This document shows positions 35,468-43,193 of a stretch of DNA of 64,000 nucleotides, in pieces. The notes below the pieces were generated by a model. It was not told the origin of the DNA, searched no databases, and saw nothing but the letters and a program-made list of their open reading frames with translations. The translations under genes and the position numbers were made by a program. Within the stretch, counting starts at the first letter, position 1. The number at the start of each line of letters is the position of its first letter. Source of the DNA: DATFDN01 sp963830565 (GTDB lineage Bacteria > Pseudomonadota > Alphaproteobacteria > Acetobacterales > Acetobacteraceae); the NCBI GenBank assembly GCA_963830565.1, contig CAWHMO010000010.1, positions 248,001 to 312,000 on the forward strand. The letters run 5' to 3'.

Positions 35468-36515
35468 CGCTCCCGCCACCCTGCTCGCATGGTACGACCG
35501 CAATCGCCGCGTGCTGCCATGGCGCGCGGCGCCGGGCGAGACCCCCGACCCGTACCGGGTCTGGCTGAGCGAGGTGATGCTTCAGCAGACTACGGTCTCT
35601 GCCGCCATACCCTATTTCGAACGGTTCGTCAGGCGCTTCCCTGATGTCGGCGCGCTGGCGGCCGCGAGGCTGGAGGACGTGCTCGCCGCCTGGGCGGGGC
35701 TCGGCTACTACGCCCGCGCCCGCAACCTGCACGCCTGCGCCCGCGCCGTGGCGGCGGCGGGCGGCTTCCCGCGCGATCCGGCGGGGTTGCGGAGGCTGCC
35801 CGGGATTGGCGCCTACACCGCGACCGCCATCGCCGCCATCGCCTTCGGGGTTCCTGGGGTGCCGGTGGACGGGAATGTGGAGCGGGTGATGGCGCGAGTC
35901 TTCGCCATCGAGCAGCCGCTTCCCGCTGCCGGGCCGGCGATCCGCGCCGCCGCCGACGCGCTCGGCGCCGCTCCGGAGGCGGCTTCGCGTCCGAGCGATT
36001 TCGCCCAGGCGCTGTTCGACCTCGGGGCAAGGATCTGCACGCCGGCCGCGCCGGCCTGCATCCTGTGTCCCTGGATGACGCCCTGCGCGGCGCGGCGGCG
36101 CGGCATCCAGGCGACCCTGCCCCGCAAGGCGCCGCGCCCGCAACGCCCGCTCCGTCACGGCGTGCATTTCATGCTGGCCGACGCGGCGGGGCGCCTCCTG
36201 CTCCGCCGCCGGCCGCCATCGGGCCTGCTGGGCGGGATGGCGGAGCTGCCGGGCACCGAATGGCGGCCCGAGCCCTGGCCGGAGCCGGAGGCGCTGGCCC
36301 TCGCGCCGATGCCGGCCGCTTGGCGCGCGGCGGGCGAGGTGCGCCACGTCTTTACCCATTTCGAGCTGCGCATCGGCGTGTATGCGGCAATCGTCCCGGA
36401 CATACGCTCGGAAGGCTTCCTTTGCGCGCCCGAGGCACTGGACGCTGCCGGGCTGCCGTCGGTGATGCGCAAATGTGTGAGGCTGCTCGCGCCGCAACGC
36501 GCCATTCCATCCTGA
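35439..36515 (+). CDS. mutY: A/G-specific adenine glycosylase
   Basis: 358 aa. The HhH-GPD domain has LPWR, WLSEVMLQQTTVSAAIPYF with its catalytic Glu, LPGIGAYTATAIAAIAFG and VDGNVERVMARV (catalytic Asp region). The 4Fe-4S loop has CTPAAPACILCPWMTPCAA (four Cys). The C-terminal NUDIX-like domain that reads 8-oxoG follows, with HVFTHFELRIGVY. It removes A opposite 8-oxoG. The start is GTG; the overlap with dciA makes it slightly uncertain. Confidence 0.93.
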   Translation: MSTLSASSVIAPATLLAWYDRNRRVLPWRAAPGETPDPYRVWLSEVMLQQTTVSAAIPYFERFVRRFPDVGALAAARLEDVLAAWAGLGYYARARNLHACARAVAAAGGFPRDPAGLRRLPGIGAYTATAIAAIAFGVPGVPVDGNVERVMARVFAIEQPLPAAGPAIRAAADALGAAPEAASRPSDFAQALFDLGARICTPAAPACILCPWMTPCAARRRGIQATLPRKAPRPQRPLRHGVHFMLADAAGRLLLRRRPPSGLLGGMAELPGTEWRPEPWPEPEALALAPMPAAWRAAGEVRHVFTHFELRIGVYAAIVPDIRSEGFLCAPEALDAAGLPSVMRKCVRLLAPQRAIPS

Positions 36516-36574
36516 AATATACCGGTTACAGAGATAGGCTATCTCGGTCGGGCATTGGAGCAGAGGAGGAATCC

Positions 36575-36871
36575 ATGTTGACGGGAAGGCGCCTGGGTGC
36601 CGCGCTGGCCATTCTCGGCGTGATCGGTCTCGGTGTCACGGCGGCGCCACGCTCGGCGGAGGCGTGGTGGGGCGGCGGCTGGGGATGGCGTGGCGGCGTG
36701 AGCATCGGCGTGGCGCTGCCGCCGGTGGTCGTCGCGCCCCCGCCCTATTACGCACCGCCCCCAGTCGTGTACGCGCCGCCGCCGGTCGCCTACGCTTCCC
36801 CGCCGCGCGGACCATACTGGGTGCCCGGTCATTGGCAAGGCGGGTATTGGGTGCCGGCCCACTGGCAATAG
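36575..36871 (+). CDS. Small exported Pro/Tyr-rich protein with PXW-type repeat
   Basis: 98 aa. GAGGAGGA at 36563 fixes the start. A signal peptide (MLTGRRLGAALAILGVIGLG, cleavage after SAEA) precedes GGGWGWRGG, then proline-tyrosine repeats (YYAPPPVVYAPPPVAYA) and two GYWVPGHWQ-type units. This YXWVPGHW pattern is seen in many small alphaproteobacterial envelope proteins of unknown function (YMGG/YXWGXW-like). Confidence 0.7.
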   Translation: MLTGRRLGAALAILGVIGLGVTAAPRSAEAWWGGGWGWRGGVSIGVALPPVVVAPPPYYAPPPVVYAPPPVAYASPPRGPYWVPGHWQGGYWVPAHWQ

Positions 36872-36875
36872 TCAG

Positions 36876-38300
36876 TCAGAACGTCACGTTGGTCCTGAGC
36901 CCGAGCACAGCGGCGCTGCCGATCACGCGGCCGGACCCGTCCGGGTTCAGGATGCCGCCGCCAGGATTGAAGATGTACTGGAAGTCCGGCTGCACCTGCC
37001 ACCACGGCGCAAGCTGCGCCTGGTAGGTCAGCTCGATCACCGTCTCGGCGCTCTGGACAGGCGTGTGCCGGTTGGCGGCTGCCACCGTCCGGTCGGCGGC
37101 GATCGCATCGCCGCTGACCCGCGCCCAGCCGATGCCGATGCCGACCGTATCGTTCGCGCGCCCGAACGGCCCCTTCCAGGTCACGCCGCCATCGGCGAAG
37201 GCGACAAGCTGGTTGCGGTTGGCCGGGGCGCCCACGGCGCGCAGGAACATCCCGACGCCGCCCTCCTTCACCCCCGGCGGGCGGTACACGATCTGATCGA
37301 CAACGCCGTAGAGACTCCAATCGCCGCGGTGCGACGACGGCGGCGCCGCGCCCGACGCAGCGGCCGAAATCCCGCTCACGGTGAAGAACTGGTCGGTGAA
37401 GGCGTTGGAGTTGTACCAGCCGCCAAGCCTGAAGGTCGCTGGCAGCCCTTTCGCGGCTTCGCCTTGGTTCACGGCGTATTGCAGCTCGGTGATCGCGAAG
37501 GCCCCCTGGAAGCGAAGATTGGCTCCTGACGGATTGCGAAGCTGCGGATCGCCAATTCCTGGACCGCCCGGATTGCCGTTGAACACCCCTAGAAGCAGCG
37601 TGGTCTGCTCGTTCGGCAGCACGCGCAGCCGCACGCCGGGCGTCGCCAGCGGAAAGGCCGGGCCGCCCGCCGGGAGATCGACGGCCGGCAGTGTCGGCCA
37701 GCCAAAGCCCGAGTTCACGAACAGCAGCGCATATTGGCTGATCATGAACTCCTGATCCGCGGCGAGCTGGCCCGCCCGGATGTCCAGTTTCCCCCCAAGG
37801 AAGGATTGCTGGTACCATAGCTCGAACAGGCGCGTAGCGCGGTCCGCCTCGATCGTGCTGGCCAGCTGAAGGTTGTCGACGTCGTTGGTGCTGAGCCCGC
37901 GCCCATGGATCTGCCAGGCGCTGACATTGAACAGCCCGCCCGGCAGGCCCACGGCCTTGCCCAGGTCGATGCCGAGGCTCAGCTCCGTCGCGCCCTCATA
38001 GACCACGCCGGTCTTGCGCCCGCCGGTCGGGTTGCCGAGCACCTCGCTGGTCTCGGTCAGGCCGAGCGATATCCCGAACCGCCCCAGCGCCGGACGCAGC
38101 CCGTCGATGTCGCCGAGCAGGTTCGAGCGCTCCCACAGGCCCGTTCCCTCCGCCCCGGCCTCGGTCTTTCCAGGCGTGGGCCCCTCGCGCGCTGCCGCGG
38201 TCCCTGGCGCCTGCGCTGGCTGGGCGGGCGCGTTGCCGGCGAGAAGGATCAACCCGGCGATCGCACTTGCCGCCGTTCGCGCCCATCGCCGCATCGGCAT
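36876..38300 (-). CDS. oprB: OprB-family carbohydrate-selective porin
   Basis: 474 aa. A signal peptide (AASAIAGLILLAGNAPAQA region) is followed by GLWERSNLLGDIDGLRPAL, the OprB opening. Alternating beta strands run through RAGQLAADQEFM, YAVNQGEAAKGLPATFRLGGW and the C-terminal VLGLRTNVTF with terminal Phe for outer-membrane assembly. OprB porins pass sugars. This one faces a metal ABC transporter across an 80-bp gap containing a Zur-like palindrome, so it may serve metal uptake instead. Confidence 0.88.
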   Translation of the reverse strand: MPMRRWARTAASAIAGLILLAGNAPAQPAQAPGTAAAREGPTPGKTEAGAEGTGLWERSNLLGDIDGLRPALGRFGISLGLTETSEVLGNPTGGRKTGVVYEGATELSLGIDLGKAVGLPGGLFNVSAWQIHGRGLSTNDVDNLQLASTIEADRATRLFELWYQQSFLGGKLDIRAGQLAADQEFMISQYALLFVNSGFGWPTLPAVDLPAGGPAFPLATPGVRLRVLPNEQTTLLLGVFNGNPGGPGIGDPQLRNPSGANLRFQGAFAITELQYAVNQGEAAKGLPATFRLGGWYNSNAFTDQFFTVSGISAAASGAAPPSSHRGDWSLYGVVDQIVYRPPGVKEGGVGMFLRAVGAPANRNQLVAFADGGVTWKGPFGRANDTVGIGIGWARVSGDAIAADRTVAAANRHTPVQSAETVIELTYQAQLAPWWQVQPDFQYIFNPGGGILNPDGSGRVIGSAAVLGLRTNVTF

Positions 38301-38314
38301 TGCGTCCCAGTTGA

Positions 38315-38328
38315 TACATTATAACGTA
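38315..38328. promoter_or_regulatory. Zur-like palindrome between porin and metal transporter
   Basis: TACATTATAACGTA is a 14-bp near-palindrome (12 of 14 positions symmetric), AT-rich in very GC-rich DNA, and of the ATTATAA type found in Fur/Zur-family boxes. It lies 15 bp from the porin start and 53 bp from the binding-protein start, so one site could control both. Confidence 0.5.
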
Positions 38329-38380
38329 GGCAGCCGACCAACCCTTGGTCAATCGGTTCGGCTGTTTGGGAGATGAAGAG

Positions 38381-39247
38381 ATGGCCCGCCTCGCTGCCCT
38401 GCTGGGGGTCACCGTTTTCGCTCTGGCAGCCTCCGCGAACGCCCGCTCCCTCGGCATCGTCGCCGCCGAAAACTTCTACGCCGATGTCGCGCGCCAGGTC
38501 GCCGGACCGGCGGCGGCGGTCACGGCGATTCTAAGCAACCCCGAACAGGACCCGCACGAGTACGAACCAACCATATCGGCCGCGCGTGCGGTGGCGGATG
38601 CGCGGATCGTGGTGCTGAACGGGGCCGGCTATGACCCGTGGATGCAGCGCCTGGTCGATGCCGCGCCGGTCTCCGGACGCGCCGTCATCGAGGTGGCGCG
38701 TCTGGTCCAGTCCGGAAGCAACCCGCATTTCTGGTACGACCCGCAGACAATGCCGGCGCTCGCCCGAGCCCTGGCCGAGGCTCTCGGGCGCGCCGACCCC
38801 GCCGGTGCAGCCGGCTATACGCGGCGCGCGCAGGTCTTCGCCGAGTCGCTCGCTCCGCTCCAGGCACGCATCGCCACGATACGCAATCGGTGGCACGGCA
38901 CGATGGTCACAGCAACCGAGCCGGTGTTCGGCCTCATGGCCGAGGCGCTCGGACTGAGGATGCTCGATCAGCCGTTCCAGCTCGCGGTCATGAACGGCAC
39001 CGAGCCGCCCGCTTCCGAGGTCGCGACATTCGAGCGCAATCTGCGGACGCACCGGGCCCGGGTGCTGATCACCAATCGCCAGACCACCGACGCGGCGGTG
39101 CAACGGCTGCTGCGGATCGCCGCCGAGGCGGGCGTCCCCGTCGTCGGCGTGACGGAGACCGAACCGGCCGGCCAGGACTATCTCCAATGGATGTTAGCCC
39201 AGCTTGATGCGCTGGACGCGGCACTGGCGCGCGGCGCAGGTCGGTGA
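38381..39247 (+). CDS. znuA: Metal ABC transporter, periplasmic binding protein (ZnuA-like)
   Basis: 288 aa with signal peptide (ALLGVTVFALAASANA). Cluster A-I metal-binding family. First ligand in DPHEYEP, second in NPHFWYDPQTM; the third usual His is replaced by Glu (TATEPVFGLMAEALGLRM), and the acid is in TETEP. There is no His-rich loop, unlike classical ZnuA. The Glu variant is a known side branch, so zinc is likely but manganese or another metal is possible. First gene of a three-gene unit. Confidence 0.82.
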   Translation: MARLAALLGVTVFALAASANARSLGIVAAENFYADVARQVAGPAAAVTAILSNPEQDPHEYEPTISAARAVADARIVVLNGAGYDPWMQRLVDAAPVSGRAVIEVARLVQSGSNPHFWYDPQTMPALARALAEALGRADPAGAAGYTRRAQVFAESLAPLQARIATIRNRWHGTMVTATEPVFGLMAEALGLRMLDQPFQLAVMNGTEPPASEVATFERNLRTHRARVLITNRQTTDAAVQRLLRIAAEAGVPVVGVTETEPAGQDYLQWMLAQLDALDAALARGAGR

Positions 39248-40044
39248 ACGCGGTCGAGCTGCGCGAGGTCACGCTGGCGCTAGGCCGGCGCGATGTGCTG
39301 AGCGGCGTGTCGCTCACGATCGCGCAGGGCGAGTTCGTCGGCGTCCTGGGGCCCAATGGCGCCGGCAAGACCACGCTGATGCGGGCGATCCTGGGCCTGC
39401 TCCGCCCGCGAAGGGGTGAGATCCGCGTGCTCGGCCTCCCGGTGTCGCGCGGCAGCGGCGCCATCGGCTACATGCCGCAGACACGCGGCATCGCCCCGCG
39501 CCTCAGCGGGCGCGACGTGGTCGCCATCACCGCCGGCGGACACCGAATGGGGCTGCTGCCCTCCGCCGCCGATCGCGCCGAGGCAATGCGGGTGATCGCG
39601 CTCGTCGGCGCCGAACGTCTCGCCGAGCGCGCGGTCGGCGACCTGTCGGGCGGGGAGCGGCAGCGGCTGTTGTTGGCTCAAGCCCTGCTCGGCCGCCCGC
39701 GCCTGCTGCTGCTGGACGAGCCGCTGATCAGCCTGGACCCGCGCCATCAGCAGGAGGTGGTTGCCCTGGTCCGACGCATCCAGCGCGAGCTTGGCATATC
39801 GGTGCTGTTCAGCGCCCACGAGCTGAACCCCTTGCAGGGTGCGCTCGACCGCGTGCTCTATCTCGGCGGCGGACATGCCGCGCTGGGCAGCGTGGAGGAG
39901 GTGTTCACCGGCCCGGTGCTGTCGCGCCTCTACGACGCCGAGATCGAGGTGGTGCGGGCCGGCGGGCGCGTCTTCGTCCTGTCCGAGGGCCACGATATCG
40001 AGCGCGACGCGCACCGTCATGAGCACGACCGGCACGAGCACTGA
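39244..40044 (+). CDS. znuC: Metal ABC transporter, ATP-binding subunit
   Basis: 266 aa, GTG start overlapping the binding-protein stop (GTGA). Walker A GPNGAGKTT, the Q-loop in YMPQTRG, signature LSGGERQRLLLAQAL, Walker B LLLLDEPLISLDP and the H-loop in FSAHEL. A His-rich tail (DAHRHEHDRHEH) at the C-terminus is typical of zinc-transport ATPases and supports Zn as the substrate. Confidence 0.9.
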   Translation: MNAVELREVTLALGRRDVLSGVSLTIAQGEFVGVLGPNGAGKTTLMRAILGLLRPRRGEIRVLGLPVSRGSGAIGYMPQTRGIAPRLSGRDVVAITAGGHRMGLLPSAADRAEAMRVIALVGAERLAERAVGDLSGGERQRLLLAQALLGRPRLLLLDEPLISLDPRHQQEVVALVRRIQRELGISVLFSAHELNPLQGALDRVLYLGGGHAALGSVEEVFTGPVLSRLYDAEIEVVRAGGRVFVLSEGHDIERDAHRHEHDRHEH

Positions 40045-40820
40045 TGTTCGCCTACGATTTCATGGTGAATGCCTTCGCCGCCGCCGGCATCGTCGCCGTG
40101 GTCGCCGGGGCGGTCGGCTACTTCCTGGTGCTGCGTGGACAGACCTTCGCCGGGCACGCGCTGGGTCATGTCGGCTTCACCGGCGCCACCGGCGCGGTGC
40201 TGATCGGGATCGCGCCGCTCTGGGGGCTGCTGGCGGTCACGCTCGCGGCGGGGATCGGGATGGGCCTGATGGGCGAGCGGCTGGCCGGGCGCGACGTCGC
40301 GATCGGCATCGTGCTCGCGGTCTCGCTCGGCCTCGGGCTGCTGTTCCTGCATTTCTTCACCACCGGCGCGACCCAGGCAACGGCGCTGCTGTTCGGCAAT
40401 GTGCTCGGCGTCGACCGGGCCACCGTCTGGGCCTTGGCGGGGCTGGCGATCGTCGCCCTTGGCGGGCTCGCCCTTCTGGGCCGCACACTGCTGTTCGCAA
40501 GCCTCCAGCCTGAGCTGGCGGAGGCGCGCGGAGTCCGCGTGCGGCTGGTCGCGGCACTGTTCATGGCGCTCGTCGCGCTTGCCACTGCCCTCAGTGTGCA
40601 GGTCGTCGGCGTGCTGCTCGTGTTCGCGCTGATGGTCGGCCCGGCGGCGGCCGCGCAGCGCGTGACCGCGCGGCTGGGGAGAGGCATAGTGCTCGCCGTG
40701 GCGCTCGCGCTGGCCGCTTCCTGGGCCGGGCTGGTAGCGGCGTTCTACACGGATTGGCCGAGCAGCTTCTGGATCACCGCGTTCGGCGCCGGCGCATACC
40801 TGGCTACAAGCCTGTTCTAA
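40044..40820 (+). CDS. znuB: Metal ABC transporter, permease subunit
   Basis: 258 aa, about eight helices. The ATG overlaps the ATPase stop (TGATG), so translation is coupled. FAGHALGHVGFTGATGAV is the family signature loop contacting the ATPase, and VQVVGVLLVFALMVGPAAAA is the conserved late helix of ABC-3 (ZnuB/MntB) permeases. No terminator is obvious downstream. Confidence 0.9.
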   Translation: MFAYDFMVNAFAAAGIVAVVAGAVGYFLVLRGQTFAGHALGHVGFTGATGAVLIGIAPLWGLLAVTLAAGIGMGLMGERLAGRDVAIGIVLAVSLGLGLLFLHFFTTGATQATALLFGNVLGVDRATVWALAGLAIVALGGLALLGRTLLFASLQPELAEARGVRVRLVAALFMALVALATALSVQVVGVLLVFALMVGPAAAAQRVTARLGRGIVLAVALALAASWAGLVAAFYTDWPSSFWITAFGAGAYLATSLF

Positions 40821-40884
40821 CGGCCATCTGCGGGGCAGCGTAGCGCGACAACCTGAGTACCACGGCAGGCCCGCTTCCGACGCT

Positions 40885-40895
40885 ATGGTAACCAT
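40885..40895. promoter_or_regulatory. Small palindrome upstream of glycosyltransferase
   Basis: ATGGT-A-ACCAT lies 49 bp before the start codon. The half TAACCAT resembles the CtrA half-site TTAACCAT. A weak candidate. Confidence 0.2.
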
Positions 40896-40943
40896 TTCTC
40901 GATAATCGGCGCCTACCCTCGCGTTCGAGGCCGGGAGGTGGGC

Positions 40944-43187
40944 ATGCAGCCGGACAGAACGGGGCTGGCGCGAGCGGGCCGGCTGGAGCGGGCGCTGTTC
41001 GCGTTCGGGCGTGCGCGCGATGGGTTCGCGCGGCGGGCCCGCGCCCTTGCTCCCAGGATGACGCTCCCGCCGCGGCTGCGGCGGGCGGTGCAATTGCTTG
41101 GCTGGACGGTCACGCTGCGCCTGCCGGGCGAGCTCGGCTATTGGCTGCGCGCCCGACGCCTGCGCGGCTGCGTGCCCCGACGGTTCTCTCTGCCTTCCAG
41201 CCCGACCCCGGCCGTCTCGGTCATTATCCCGACTTACGGCAAGGTCTGGCTGACGTTACGCTGCCTCGCCTCGATCGCCGAGTTTCCGCCCGTCGCCGCG
41301 ATCGAGGTGATCGTGGTCGACGATGCCTCGGGCGATCCGGCGCTTGGGCGGCTGCGGCGCCTGCGCGGACTGAAGCTGCTCACGACCCCCCGTAACCTCG
41401 GCTTCATTGGCGCCTGCAACCACGCCGCTGGATTCGCCAGTGGCGATTTCCTGCTGTTCCTGAACAACGACACCCTGGTCCGGACGGGCTGGCTGGACTC
41501 GCTTCTCGCGCTGCTGCGCGCGCGCCCCGACGCGGGGGCCGCCGGGTCGAAGCTGTTGTACCCGACGGGGCGGCTGCAAGAGGCCGGCGGCATCATCTGG
41601 CGCGACGCGACCGGTGCCAATTACGGGCGCGGCGACGACCCGGGGTTGCCCGTTTACAACTATGTACGCGAGGTCGATTACTGCTCGGGCGCGAGCCTGA
41701 TGGTGCGTCGCGCCTTGTTCGCCGAGCTGGGCGGTTTCGACCCGCACTACGCGCCGGCCTATTACGAGGACGCCGACCTCGCCTTCCGGCTGCGCGCCCG
41801 GGGCTATGCGACTTTGTACCAGCCGCGCTCCGAAGTGGTGCATATCGAGGGTGCCTCGCACGGTACCGACCTGCGCAGCGGGGTCAAGGCGCACCAGGTG
41901 GCAAATCGTCACCGCTTCCTGGCGCGCTGGGCGCCGGTGTTGGCGGCGCGCCATATGCCGCCCGACACGCGCCGGATGCGCGCACGCGATCATGCGGCCA
42001 ACCGCACGCTCGTCCTGGTCGTCGAGCACTGCGCCCCGGAGCCCGACCGCGATGCCGGCTCGCAGACCGTGCTGGCGTTCCTGCGCGCCCTACGCGCGGC
42101 GGGGTGCGCGGTCAAGCTATGGGTCGAGGTGGTGCGGCCCGAGCGCGGCTATGTCATCGCTCTTCAGGACCTGGGCGTGGAGATCATCGACGGCGGTCTG
42201 GCCGCGTTCGAAACCTGGATGGCGGAGAACGGCGCCGAGCTCGATCGCGTGCTGCTCAGCCGGCCCGAAGTCGCCGCCGCGCATCTCGGCATCGTCCGCC
42301 GCCACAGCACGGCGCCGGTCGCCTATTATGGCCATGACCTGCATTTCCGTCGCCTGCGCGCGCAGTTCGCGCTGACCGGGGCGGCCCGCCAGGCCGCCGA
42401 GGCGGCGCGGCTGGAACGGATGGAGCGATGGCTCTGGCGCGCCGCGGATTGCGTGCTCACGCCCTCGGAGCAGGAAGCGGTCGTGGTGCGCCAGCTTGAG
42501 CCGGCGGCGCGGGTGAGCGCCGTGGCGCCGTTCTGCTTCACCGTCTTCGGCACGAGGCGGACGCCGCCTCCCGGCGCCCGGCTGCTTTTTGTCGGCGGCT
42601 TCTCGCATTCTCCGAACATGGACGCCCTGGCCTGGTTCGTCGCCGAAATTCTGCCGCTGGTCCGCGCCCGCGTGCCTGGCGCTCGGTTGGTGGCGGCCGG
42701 CTCGCACGTGCCCCCGCGCGTCTGGGCGCTGTCCGGCCCGGCGGTCACGATCCGCCCCGATGTCCCGCCCGAAGAGCTTCGGCGCCTTTATCTCTCCTCC
42801 CGGGTGGCGGTCGCGCCGCTGCGCTACGGGGCGGGGGTGAAGCTGAAAGTGGTGGAGGCGCTGCGCGAAGGCGTGCCGCTGGTCACCACCGGCATCGGCG
42901 CGCAAGGCCTGCCCGGGCTGGCCCACGCCGCTTGTGTCGCCGACGAGCCCGCCCGGTTCGCTGACGAAGTGTGCCGCCTGCTGACCGACACGGCGGCGTG
43001 GCAGGATCGATGCGCGGCCCAGATCGCATATGCAAGGAGGCACTTCAGCCAGGTGACGCTGCGCCGCGGTCTGCTGCACGCGCTCGGCTTGACGCCAGGC
43101 ATCTCCGGCCCGGCGCCTGTGTCCGCCCCGGATCATTCATCGGCTCCACGGATGTCCGACGCGAAGCTGGCGGCGATATTGGGATGA
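40944..43187 (+). CDS. Two-domain glycosyltransferase (GT2 + GT4-like)
   Basis: 747 aa. ATG at 40944 has GGGAGG five bases upstream. Residues ~90-330 form a GT-A (family 2) domain: VSVIIPTYGKVWLTLRCL, VVDDASGD, LLFLNNDTLV (DXD-like) and FDPHYAPAYYEDADLAFRLR. Residues ~350-730 form a GT-B (group 1) domain: VLVVEHCAPEPDRDAGSQT, LLFVGGFSHSPNMDALAWF and VALRYGAGVKLKVVEALREG-like nucleotide-binding end. Such fusions build rhamnan/O-antigen or exopolysaccharide. The partner assembly genes are not adjacent. Confidence 0.88.
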   Translation: MQPDRTGLARAGRLERALFAFGRARDGFARRARALAPRMTLPPRLRRAVQLLGWTVTLRLPGELGYWLRARRLRGCVPRRFSLPSSPTPAVSVIIPTYGKVWLTLRCLASIAEFPPVAAIEVIVVDDASGDPALGRLRRLRGLKLLTTPRNLGFIGACNHAAGFASGDFLLFLNNDTLVRTGWLDSLLALLRARPDAGAAGSKLLYPTGRLQEAGGIIWRDATGANYGRGDDPGLPVYNYVREVDYCSGASLMVRRALFAELGGFDPHYAPAYYEDADLAFRLRARGYATLYQPRSEVVHIEGASHGTDLRSGVKAHQVANRHRFLARWAPVLAARHMPPDTRRMRARDHAANRTLVLVVEHCAPEPDRDAGSQTVLAFLRALRAAGCAVKLWVEVVRPERGYVIALQDLGVEIIDGGLAAFETWMAENGAELDRVLLSRPEVAAAHLGIVRRHSTAPVAYYGHDLHFRRLRAQFALTGAARQAAEAARLERMERWLWRAADCVLTPSEQEAVVVRQLEPAARVSAVAPFCFTVFGTRRTPPPGARLLFVGGFSHSPNMDALAWFVAEILPLVRARVPGARLVAAGSHVPPRVWALSGPAVTIRPDVPPEELRRLYLSSRVAVAPLRYGAGVKLKVVEALREGVPLVTTGIGAQGLPGLAHAACVADEPARFADEVCRLLTDTAAWQDRCAAQIAYARRHFSQVTLRRGLLHALGLTPGISGPAPVSAPDHSSAPRMSDAKLAAILG

Positions 43188-43193
43188 CCCTCT

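Noticed and set aside
34269..36497. Minus-strand frame of 742 codons covering mutY, dciA and dsbA
   Set aside because: Only its end (DsbA) is real; the rest is antisense to mutY and out of frame in dciA.
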